Below are positions 1 through 6,180 of a stretch of 10,066 nt of DNA, in pieces. How positions within the stretch are numbered: position 1 is the first letter of the stretch; the number at the start of each line of letters is the position of its first letter. The translations under genes and the position numbers were made by a program. The stretch comes from Actinomyces sp. (GTDB taxonomy: Bacteria; Actinomycetota; Actinomycetes; Actinomycetales; Actinomycetaceae), in contig JAHACW010000071.1 in assembly GCA_018375675.1 (NCBI GenBank), forward strand, positions 1 through 10,066, given 5' to 3'. The notes under the pieces were generated by a model. That model worked only from the letters and a program-made list of their open reading frames with translations, did no database searches and was not told where the DNA came from.

Positions 1-98
1 ACCACAACCCACCCAACAGGAGGACACCCCACTCCAACTCAGCGCATAACCCACCCCGAAGGACACAAAACGATTACACCACTCCACAGGACTTGACC
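1..98. mobile_element. Probable terminal end of an IS256-family insertion sequence (partial)
   Basis: Read on the - strand from base 98 inward, the sequence begins GGTCAAGTCC and then has GTGGTGTAATCG. This resembles the start of the IS256 terminal inverted repeat as I remember it (GATAAAGTCC followed by GTGTAAAAG). The TTACACCAC and GGACTTGACC blocks (74-82 and 89-98) are what I associate with ends of actinobacterial IS256 relatives. If correct, the element lies mostly left of the window and its outer end is near base 98, with the next 8 bases as the candidate target duplication. No transposase coding sequence is visible in these 98 bases, so this is a call from the end sequence only. Confidence 0.4.
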
Positions 99-168
99 TG
101 TCGGAGCCTCATGTAGTGCAATTCCCCCCGTTTGGTGGCGATGAGGTTGTGACGTGAATCGGTGTGCT
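99..168. other. Non-coding spacer, nothing recognised
   Basis: There is no supportable gene. In one - strand frame the bases can be read as a short C-terminal-like peptide that runs into the putative IS end and stops, so a gene fragment cut by an insertion is possible. Nothing confirms it. Confidence 0.3.
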
Positions 169-243
169 CGCCAAACTGCAGACCCATTGGGTGAAAACAG
201 CCGGAAATCGGTTAATTTGAGGCAATGGGTCTGCACTTTGGCG
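169..243. repeat. 75-bp element with near-perfect 21-bp terminal inverted repeats
   Basis: The left arm (169-189, CGCCAAACTGCAGACCCATTG up to its last base) and the right arm (223-243) are reverse complements at 20 of 21 positions, separated by 33 nt. The only mismatch is the C at base 236. The loop is comparatively AT-rich and holds a small CCG-GAAAT-CGG inverted repeat. GAATCGGTGT (156-165) precedes the left arm and GATTCGGTGT (244-253) follows the right arm, a 9/10 direct repeat. This looks like a miniature inverted-repeat (MITE or REP-like) insertion. A structured RNA or a terminator lacking a T tract are alternatives. Confidence 0.6.
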
Positions 244-259
244 GATTCGGTGTCAATCT

Positions 260-419
260 CGGCGCGCTGCTCGCACGCGAACCCCTGAACATGCGCGTTA
301 ACCCTTTGATACGCACGCAAACCCCTAGACATGCGCCTGGGCGGCGGTGCCCAGGTGCATGTCATCGGGCCCGCGTGCGGGTCATCAGGCCAACGTGCGG
401 ATGAGAGGGCCCACACGCG
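260..419. repeat. Degenerate tandem array with 20-nt period (about eight units)
   Basis: Cutting from base 260 in steps of 20 gives related units. Those at 280, 300 and 320 all start AACCC(C/T)T, and 280 and 320 share CATGCGC. Those at 360 and 380 share 17 of 20 bases (GTCATC-GGCC-CGTGCGG pattern). Units 260, 300, 360, 380 and 400 end in variants of (G/A)C(A/G)(C/T)GC. The unit at 340 is weak. A 25-nt segment recurs at 272-296 and 312-336 (22/25). The period is not a multiple of 3, which argues against coding repeats. Function unknown. Confidence 0.5.
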
Positions 420-704
420 CAGGATGCCTTCACAGAAACAGAAGTGGGCCTGACGGCTCGCAGGCGTCCCGACGCCCCCATGGCTCCTTGGAGATGACGG
501 AGGCGGGACCCCGAAGGGGCCCGCCTCTCGTTGCGTGCGGTGGCTGCGCAGCCGGCACCGAAAAGTCACGCTACCAGCAACACGTAGAGTCCTATGACCG
601 GCGGTGTGAGCGTCTCCGCTGTCCGCGCCCCGGCCTCGTGCCAAGGAGAAGGCGTGGGCGCGGTACGCTTAGTGCAGTCGAATGACCCACTGAACGGAGA
701 AACC
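420..704. other. glmM upstream region, no gene
   Basis: Apart from the hairpin at 501-526 and a short perfect palindrome GGCTGCGCAGCC (542-553), I see no gene. Possible -10 hexamers are TAGAGT (585-590) and TACGCT (664-669), but neither has a convincing -35, so the glmM promoter is not resolved. In many actinobacteria glmM follows rplM-rpsI; those genes are not in this window. Confidence 0.4.
501..526. terminator. Strong GC-rich hairpin, possible terminator
   Basis: AGGCGGG-A-CCCC (501-512) pairs with GGGGCCCGCCT (516-526) around a GAA loop, giving 11 base pairs with one bulged A. No T tract follows on either strand, as is common in high-GC actinobacteria. There is no gene just upstream for it to terminate, so it may be left over from a displaced gene or be a 5' leader structure of glmM. 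Confidence 0.5.
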
Positions 705-2057
705 ATGCCCAGGATGTTCGGCACGGATGGCGTGCGAGGATTGGCGAACGTTGACATCACTGCGGACCTCGCGCTGCAGCTCGGCGAGGCCGCTGCCCGT
801 CAGTTCGGCGGCTCTCTGCGTGCGGACGGCTCGAAGCCCCGCGCGATCATCGGCCGCGACACCCGTATCTCCGGCGAGTTCCTCGACCATGCCCTCGCGG
901 CGGGTCTGGCGAGCGCCGGCATGGACGTGACTCGCATCGGCGTTGTTACGACGCCCACGGTCGCGCACCTGACGGCCACGGAAGACACCGTGGATCTGGG
1001 CGTCATGATCTCCGCGTCGCACAACCCGATGCCCGACAACGGCATCAAGTTCTTTGCGCACGGCGGCTACAAGCTGGCCGACTCGGTGGAGGACCAGATC
1101 GAGGCTCTCGTGAACACCGACTGGGATCGTCCCACCGGCGACGCCGTCGGTGAGATCAATGCCGACCACGCGTGGGCGAAGGACTCCTACATCGCGCACC
1201 TCGTTGAGGCGATCGGCACCGATCTGCGCGGCATGAAGATCGCGATCGACTGTGCGAACGGTGCTGCTTCCGAGCTGGGTCCTGCCGTGTTCCGTGAGCT
1301 CGGCGCGGACATTACCGTCATCAACGCGTCCCCCGACGGCCGCAACATCAACCTGAACGCGGGTTCCACGCACCCCGAGTCCCTGCAGGCTGCCGTCGTT
1401 GACGCCGGCTGCGACTTTGGTGTCGCCTACGACGGAGACGCGGATCGCTGCCTCGCCGTCGATCACGAGGGCAACCTCATCGATGGTGACAAGATCATGG
1501 GTTCTCTGGCCGTGAACGCGCAGCAGCGCGGGGCGCTTGCCAAGGACACGCTCGTCGTGACCGTCATGAGCAACCTGGGCCTGCTGATCGCCATGCGAGA
1601 GGCTGGCATCAAGACCGTGCAGACCGGCGTGGGCGACCGTTACGTCCTCGAGGAGATGCTGGCCTCGGGATACTCGCTCGGCGGCGAGCAGTCCGGCCAC
1701 ATCATCGCCCGCGACCACGCGACCACCGGCGACGGCATCCTGTCCTCGCTGCTGATTTCGCGCATGGTCAAGGAGTCTGGCCGTTCGCTGGCCGACCTCA
1801 CGTCCTTCATTCAGAGGCTGCCGCAGACCCTCATCAACGTGGGTGGTGTGGACCGCGCGGCCGCGTCGACGAACGAGGCTGTCGCCGAGGCCGTGGCTGC
1901 CGCTGAGGCTCGTCTGGGCGATACCGGCCGTGTGCTCCTGCGTCCCTCGGGCACGGAGCCGCTCGTGCGCGTTATGGTCGAGGCCGCCACGCAGGAAGAG
2001 GCCGACTCGGTCGCCGCTTCGCTGGCGGACGTCGTCAAGAAGAACCTGGCGCTGTGA
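705..2057 (+). CDS. glmM: Phosphoglucosamine mutase GlmM
   Basis: GlmM interconverts glucosamine-6-phosphate and glucosamine-1-phosphate in the cytoplasm, the step before UDP-GlcNAc for peptidoglycan. The product is 450 aa, the normal family length (about 445-450). It has the family N-terminus MPRMFGTDGVRG; the phosphoserine loop ISASHNP with catalytic Ser105; the Mg-binding loop DGDADR at 243-248; the sugar-specificity loop GGEQSGH at 326-332; and the phosphate-binding RPSGTEP at 413-419. The reading frame is open further upstream, but I chose the ATG at 705 because it gives the family N-terminus and follows GGAGA at 696-700, although the 4-nt spacing is short. The next ATG (714) would trim the conserved start. 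The gene is monocistronic here, ending at a hairpin and converging on nanH. All key motifs are intact. Confidence 0.96.
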   Translation: MPRMFGTDGVRGLANVDITADLALQLGEAAARQFGGSLRADGSKPRAIIGRDTRISGEFLDHALAAGLASAGMDVTRIGVVTTPTVAHLTATEDTVDLGVMISASHNPMPDNGIKFFAHGGYKLADSVEDQIEALVNTDWDRPTGDAVGEINADHAWAKDSYIAHLVEAIGTDLRGMKIAIDCANGAASELGPAVFRELGADITVINASPDGRNINLNAGSTHPESLQAAVVDAGCDFGVAYDGDADRCLAVDHEGNLIDGDKIMGSLAVNAQQRGALAKDTLVVTVMSNLGLLIAMREAGIKTVQTGVGDRYVLEEMLASGYSLGGEQSGHIIARDHATTGDGILSSLLISRMVKESGRSLADLTSFIQRLPQTLINVGGVDRAAASTNEAVAEAVAAAEARLGDTGRVLLRPSGTEPLVRVMVEAATQEEADSVAASLADVVKKNLAL

Positions 2058-2080
2058 GCGTCTGAGAGATGTACGCGTGA

Positions 2081-2106
2081 GGGCGGGCACCGGTGGGTGC
2101 CCGCCC
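2081..2106 (+). terminator. glmM terminator hairpin
   Basis: GGGCGGGCACC (2081-2091) and GGTGCCCGCCC (2096-2106) form a perfect 11-bp stem with a GGTG loop, 23 nt after the glmM stop. It lacks a T tract but is positioned as a high-GC intrinsic terminator. Confidence 0.75.
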
Positions 2107-2130
2107 CGCGCGTATGTGTGGTCAACGGAC

Positions 2131-2177
2131 GAGGCCGCCTGTCGCCCTCCTGTGTGGAGCGTGCGGCAGGCGGCCTC
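2131..2177 (-). terminator. nanH terminator hairpin
   Basis: GAGGCCGCCTG (2131-2141) pairs perfectly with CAGGCGGCCTC (2167-2177). The 25-nt loop can itself fold (CTCC 2147-2150 with GGAG 2156-2159). It begins 21 nt beyond the nanH stop on the - strand and, with the hairpin at 2081-2106, separates the convergent genes. Confidence 0.65.
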
Positions 2178-2198
2178 ACATCGTTGTCTGATCGGCTC

Positions 2199-4436
2199 TC
2201 AGATCTTGGCTGCCTCGATCCACTCCAGCGGGATGCGGCTGAAGTACAGGCCCTGCATCTCGCGCTCCCACAGCAAGCCCAGTGTGCCATCGGGGAGGAT
2301 CGTCATGCACTGGTAGACGTAGTGGGCGGGATTGAACGTGCGCGATGCGATCCAGGTGCGGCCACCGTCCTCGGACAGGCGCAGAACGCCGCGGCCGCGG
2401 TAGGGGCGCATCTGCGAGGCGTTCGCGAACACCACGCGCTCGGGGCAGTCCTCCGTCGGCCAGGGAACCGCGTTCGGCTGGCAGAAGATCTCGGTGATCT
2501 CCTCGGCGAAGAACACGTCGCTCCAGGTCTCGCCTCCGTCGGTGCTGACGGTCGCCGCGACCTTTCCGCTGGGGTGCTGGTTGCGCATGAGCATCAGGAG
2601 TGAACCGTCGGCGCGCTCGATGAGTGTGGCCTCGTGCGTGGCGGCTGCTTCGGTGTCGAGCGTGCGCGAGTCGATCTCGCGGCCCTCGAAGATACGCCCG
2701 TCGTTGGGAGACTTGCCGCGCTTCCACGTCGCACCGCCGTCATCGGAGTACACGACGGACGCAGAGAAGTGACGCTTGTGGTCCCCGTTGTAGTAGATCG
2801 GGATGACGAGGCGTCCGCTGCGCAGCTGCACGCCCGTACCCGGGGAGGTGCCGCAGAAGGACATCCATTCTTCCTTCACGTCCTGATTGAGGTTGAAGGG
2901 GCCGGACCAGGTCTCGCCGTCGTCGTCGGAGTAGATCATCTGCAGGAAGCAGGTGCGGGCAGTCAACAGAGTCTGGTGGGGATCCACGCCATCGGCGAGG
3001 AACACGTTACCGCCGGGCGTTTCCTGACCGCCCTCGGTGACGGTGACGTCGCCGCGCTCGGAGATCCTGAACGGAGCGGCGTTGCCGTCGGCGTCTGTGA
3101 CGCTGCCATCCTCGTTCCATGTGTAGGTGGCGCCGTTGGCGTCGTGCAGGATGTAGCGCCCCTTCTCATCGACGCCGAGGCCGGCCTCGGCGTTCGGCTG
3201 TCCGATGCCGCCCGGGAAGTGGTCGATGAGGATGACGAGACGTCCGTTGCGGCGGTCCTGTACGACACACGAGTCGATGACGGACGCTCCCTTGGCCCCG
3301 TGGCCGGGGTAGGTGAGGACCGTCTGGAGGTCACCCCACGTGTGTCCTCCGTCAAACGAGCGGCGGACCGTGAAGTTGATCGAGTTGGGCGAGTCGTTCG
3401 CGATGGTCTCACGCTGGTCGGCACCTGCGACAACAACCCCGGATTCCAGGGTGATCAGCGAGGGGATGCGGTAGCTGATCGAGTCGTGAAACCCGGCATC
3501 GAACAGGCATTGCGTGTCGACCGGAGCGACCGAGGAGAGCTTCTTGATCTGCGAGTCGTTGAGGACCGAGGAGAAGAGTGCGGCGTTGCGGACCTCGCCA
3601 AAGAGACGCGAGCCCGAGGTGTCCTGACCGATGACGACCTCGTTGAGGGAATCGACGGCCGCGAAGAACGCCTGTCCGGGTAGGTGTGCTTCGAGATAAC
3701 CGTCGACGTAGATCTGCACCGCTCCGTGCCCGACGCGAACGACGACATCGTGCCAGTGTCCCTGATCCCAGTGTCCGTGTGCGGTAAACGTGCGCCATTC
3801 GCCCCGTCGCCCGAGGACCTTGTACTCGATGCCTTCTTCCGTCACGGACAGGTTGAGCTGCTCGGTGCCGCCACCGCCCGCCGCGAGGATAGTCCCGTGC
3901 TGGCCCGGTCCGCGCACGCGGTAGCGGGCGAAGATCGTGCCCGCGGTCAGCTCAGAGAGTTCGGCGACGTCGTAATCCGACAGGTGCGCGGCAGCGAACT
4001 CGATGAGCGGGGTGGGGGCGGGGGAGAGCGCGAGGATCTCTGCGGGGGAGAGAACGGCGTCATGCTCTGTGAAGGATCGAATGTCGATGCCGGCTCCCGG
4101 CGTGATCTCAAGGGCCGCCTCGGGGCCGCTAGCGGTGGGGGAGAGGTCTGCGGTCGTGGAGAAGCACTGGTAGCCGTCGAGGAAGATCTTGGAGCCCGCG
4201 CTGGTGGCCGTGATCGCGAGAGAGTGCCAGGTTCCATCCGTGACGGAGGCGGTGTCTTCCATGTCCAGGGCGAAGGACATCGCCTTCGTTGATCCCTCAA
4301 GGAAGAGGGCGCTGGAGCGGATGAACAGTCTCCAGCCTGTGCCATCCGCGCTGTGGAGCTCGAGCAGCGCTCCATCGATGCGTGCTCGGAACTGTAAGGT
4401 CCAGGAGATTCCCGGATGACCTGCGTCGATGCTCAT
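2199..4436 (-). CDS. nanH: Sialidase (exo-alpha-sialidase, GH33), no signal peptide
   Basis: Hydrolyses terminal sialic acids from glycoconjugates. The product is 745 aa from the ATG at 4436, which has AAAGG eight bases upstream; the GTG at 4445 overlaps that site. Two tandem LamG/sialidase-N-terminal-like domains (about 1-150 and 150-305, both with G-x-WH and DGY motifs) precede a GH33 six-bladed propeller (about 312-745). The propeller has YRIP (R323) and five Asp boxes starting at S360, S503, S564, S631 and S688. Likely catalytic residues are Arg323, Arg618 and Arg680, acid/base Asp348, and Tyr708 with Glu602. Their spacings (Glu to second Arg +16, third Arg to Tyr +28) match what I recall for the Micromonospora viridifaciens enzyme. 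About 130 residues lie between Asp boxes 1 and 2, suggesting an inserted subdomain. There is no signal peptide, no LPXTG motif and no C-terminal membrane helix. It is divergent from nanT. Confidence 0.93.
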   Translation of the reverse strand: MSIDAGHPGISWTLQFRARIDGALLELHSADGTGWRLFIRSSALFLEGSTKAMSFALDMEDTASVTDGTWHSLAITATSAGSKIFLDGYQCFSTTADLSPTASGPEAALEITPGAGIDIRSFTEHDAVLSPAEILALSPAPTPLIEFAAAHLSDYDVAELSELTAGTIFARYRVRGPGQHGTILAAGGGGTEQLNLSVTEEGIEYKVLGRRGEWRTFTAHGHWDQGHWHDVVVRVGHGAVQIYVDGYLEAHLPGQAFFAAVDSLNEVVIGQDTSGSRLFGEVRNAALFSSVLNDSQIKKLSSVAPVDTQCLFDAGFHDSISYRIPSLITLESGVVVAGADQRETIANDSPNSINFTVRRSFDGGHTWGDLQTVLTYPGHGAKGASVIDSCVVQDRRNGRLVILIDHFPGGIGQPNAEAGLGVDEKGRYILHDANGATYTWNEDGSVTDADGNAAPFRISERGDVTVTEGGQETPGGNVFLADGVDPHQTLLTARTCFLQMIYSDDDGETWSGPFNLNQDVKEEWMSFCGTSPGTGVQLRSGRLVIPIYYNGDHKRHFSASVVYSDDGGATWKRGKSPNDGRIFEGREIDSRTLDTEAAATHEATLIERADGSLLMLMRNQHPSGKVAATVSTDGGETWSDVFFAEEITEIFCQPNAVPWPTEDCPERVVFANASQMRPYRGRGVLRLSEDGGRTWIASRTFNPAHYVYQCMTILPDGTLGLLWEREMQGLYFSRIPLEWIEAAKI

Positions 4437-4513
4437 GCTTGACACCTTTCTGTTAGTTGCTAATTTTGCCTCGCATCATTGCGAAGCTGAGCGTGTGATC
4501 AGTCACAATGCTG

Positions 4514-4530
4514 AAGTTGTCAGACAGATT
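4514..4530. promoter_or_regulatory. Operator-like palindrome at the nanH start (GntR/FadR type)
   Basis: AAGTTGTC-A-GACAGATT has a 4-bp perfect core (TGTC/GACA) plus matching AA/TT flanks. On the - strand it shares the 13-nt string TGTCTGACAACTT with the palindrome next to nanT. It covers the predicted -10 and start site of nanH. Confidence 0.6.
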
Positions 4531-4554
4531 AGCACTGTGACCTTTCGTTGGCAA
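4526..4554 (-). promoter_or_regulatory. nanH promoter (-35/-10)
   Basis: On the - strand TTGCCA (4554-4549) and TAATCT (4531-4526) are separated by exactly 17 nt. The -35 matches the consensus at 5 of 6 positions; the -10 is weak. Transcription would start around 4519, inside the operator-like repeat at 4514-4530. Confidence 0.5.
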
Positions 4555-4580
4555 TATGCAGATTGAGCCGAAATTTCGTC

Positions 4581-4609
4581 TTGACTCTAGAATGAGAGAG
4601 AGCTAACAT
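4581..4609 (+). promoter_or_regulatory. nanT promoter (-35/-10)
   Basis: TTGACT (4581-4586) and TAACAT (4604-4609) are spaced 17 nt, matching the sigma-70 type consensus at 5/6 and 4/6 positions. The start would fall near 4616, leaving a leader of about 84 nt before nanT. Confidence 0.65.
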
Positions 4610-4613
4610 TACC

Positions 4614-4634
4614 GCAAGTTGTCTGACAACTTGC
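4614..4634. promoter_or_regulatory. Perfect 21-bp palindromic operator upstream of nanT (GntR/FadR type)
   Basis: The core is CAAGTTGTC-T-GACAACTTG, extended by one further G/C pair on each side, so it is a perfect odd-centred palindrome around T4624. TTGTC-n-GACAA fits operators of FadR-subfamily GntR regulators, to which bacterial NanR sialate repressors belong. It sits on the predicted nanT start site, the expected place for a repressor that is released by an inducer such as sialate. The regulator gene is not in the window. Confidence 0.75.
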
Positions 4635-4699
4635 TAGTTAGACATCTGGACTCAAAGCCCCTCGTTATTCGACGATGAAATTTCAGGAAGGCACTCATC

Positions 4700-6175
4700 A
4701 TGAGTACGTCCCCCGCACAGGCGCTTCCGAAAAAGCCCTGGTATCAATACCTGACCAAAGAAGATCGCAAGGCCTTCTTCGCCGCATGGATCGGCGTGCT
4801 GCTGGACGGCTACGACTTCGTTCTGATCTCCTTCGCGCTCCCCGCGATCAAGGAAGCGTTCAGTCTGACGCTGGTCCAGAGCGCATCCCTGATCTCGGCC
4901 GCCTTCATCAGCCGCTGGATCGGTGGCCTCGTGCTCGGAGCTATCGGTGACCGCTACGGCCGTAAGCCCGCAATGGTGCTGTCGATCTTCATGTTCGCCT
5001 TCGGCTCCATCGCCTGCGCTCTCGCACCGAACTTCTGGATTCTGTTCATTCTGCGCCTCATCATCGGCTTCGCGATGGCAGGCGAGTACTCGGCATCTGC
5101 GGCCTACGTCATCGAGTCGTGGCCCAAGCACATGCGCAACAAGGCCTCGGGTTTCCTGCTCTCCGGCTACGCCTTCGGCGTTATCGCCGCCGCCCAGGTC
5201 GACAAGTATTTCGTGACCTGGGTCGATTCGGTTCACCCCGGTTGGGGCTGGCGAGCCCTCTTCCTCACGGGCATCGTCCCGATTGTTGTCGCCATCTACA
5301 TGCGGCGCACCCTACCCGAGGCCGCGGACTGGAGTGAGGCCAAGGAGAAGGGCGACGTCGAGAAGAACGATATGCTCGCCGTGCTCTTCGGCGGGCAGCG
5401 CAAGATCCTCAACTACGTCGTCGTTGTCATTGCCTTCGTTGGTCTGATGCTGATCTTCACTCAGCAGGTGGGTGGTGTTGTTGCGGTCAGCCTGATCGGT
5501 GTCGTGTGCGCGATCGTCTTCATCTACCTGATCATCCAGTTCGACTCGAATCGCTGGATCATCGGTATCGCGATCATGCTGACGATCTTCGCTTCCTTCA
5601 TGTACACCTGGCCGATCCAGGGCCTTCTGCCGACCTACCTGCACGGTGTCGGTATGGACCAGAAGGTCGTTGCGAATGTTGTGTCCTTCGCCGGCCTCGG
5701 CAACGCCGCTGGCTACATCATCGCTGGATTCGCGGGCGACAAGTTCGGCATGCGTCGCTGGTATGCCACCTCCCTGCTCCTGTCGCAGATCATTGTCTTC
5801 CCGCTGTTCACGCAGGATGGGAAGTACGTTGCTCTCGTTGCGGGTCTGCTCTTCTTCCAGCAGATGTTCGGCCAGGGTGTTTCGGGCCTGCTTCCCAAGT
5901 GGGTATCCTCGTACTTCCCGGTCGACAAGCGCGCTGCAGGCCTCGGCTTCTGCTACAACGTCGGCGCCCTCGGTGGCGCGGTTGGCCCCGTCTTGGGTGC
6001 TGCCATCGCCGATCAGCTCGGCCTCGGTATGGCCCTCGCGATTCTGTCCTTCGGATTCGCCGCGATCGTCATGGTCTCCATCGGTGCGAATATCCCGCGT
6101 CTGCTGCAGAAGATGGTGGGACCGGAGTATGTTCGTCCTGAAGATGGAAACGACGAAATCATCAAAGAAGGATGA
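4700..6175 (+). CDS. nanT: Sialic acid:H+ symporter NanT (MFS, SHS family)
   Basis: Imports N-acetylneuraminate through the cytoplasmic membrane with protons. The product is 491 aa, like E. coli NanT (496 aa), and aligns along its length with the sequence I remember for that protein. Shared blocks include WY-x-x-L near residue 14, LLDGYDFVLI at 34-43, SLISAAFISRW, the MFS loop GDRYGRK at 83-89, AGEYSASAAYVIESWPKH, NKASGFLLSG, WPIQGLLPTYL, LLFFQQMFGQG and RAAGLGFCYNVGALGGA. A hydrophobic stretch at about 235-295 fits the two extra central helices of this family (14 rather than 12). The start is the ATG with AGGAAGG eight bases upstream. It is followed 5 bp later by the DUF4862-like gene, with which it is probably co-transcribed, and is controlled by the operator at 4614-4634. 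Confidence 0.94.
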   Translation: MSTSPAQALPKKPWYQYLTKEDRKAFFAAWIGVLLDGYDFVLISFALPAIKEAFSLTLVQSASLISAAFISRWIGGLVLGAIGDRYGRKPAMVLSIFMFAFGSIACALAPNFWILFILRLIIGFAMAGEYSASAAYVIESWPKHMRNKASGFLLSGYAFGVIAAAQVDKYFVTWVDSVHPGWGWRALFLTGIVPIVVAIYMRRTLPEAADWSEAKEKGDVEKNDMLAVLFGGQRKILNYVVVVIAFVGLMLIFTQQVGGVVAVSLIGVVCAIVFIYLIIQFDSNRWIIGIAIMLTIFASFMYTWPIQGLLPTYLHGVGMDQKVVANVVSFAGLGNAAGYIIAGFAGDKFGMRRWYATSLLLSQIIVFPLFTQDGKYVALVAGLLFFQQMFGQGVSGLLPKWVSSYFPVDKRAAGLGFCYNVGALGGAVGPVLGAAIADQLGLGMALAILSFGFAAIVMVSIGANIPRLLQKMVGPEYVRPEDGNDEIIKEG

Positions 6176-6180
6176 TCACC

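Noticed and set aside
260..419. CRISPR array
   Set aside because: The units are contiguous 20-mers without unique spacers and diverge from each other; no cas genes are present.
39..644. 201-codon - strand frame through the repeats left of glmM
   Set aside because: It runs through the 20-nt repeats, the inverted-repeat element and the IS-like end without any protein-like pattern.
669..2090. 473-codon open frame on the - strand opposite glmM
   Set aside because: Antisense shadow of a GC-rich gene; low-complexity Arg/Gly/Val-rich product with no motif, while the + strand frame encodes complete GlmM.
2634..3683. 349-codon + strand frame opposite nanH
   Set aside because: Shadow of the sialidase frame, whose motifs are unmistakable; the product is Val/Gly/Asp/Arg-rich with no domain.
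4494..4507. TGTGA-N4-TCACA resembling a CRP/GlxR site
   Set aside because: The known site has a 6-nt spacer; with 4 nt the half-sites are out of phase, and the position downstream of the nanH promoter is atypical. Kept only as a curiosity.
6172..6174. ATG overlapping the nanT stop (ATGA) as start of the DUF4862-like gene
   Set aside because: The AAGAAGG site directly abuts it, leaving no spacing; the ATG at 6181 has the proper 9-nt spacing, though translational coupling is still likely.
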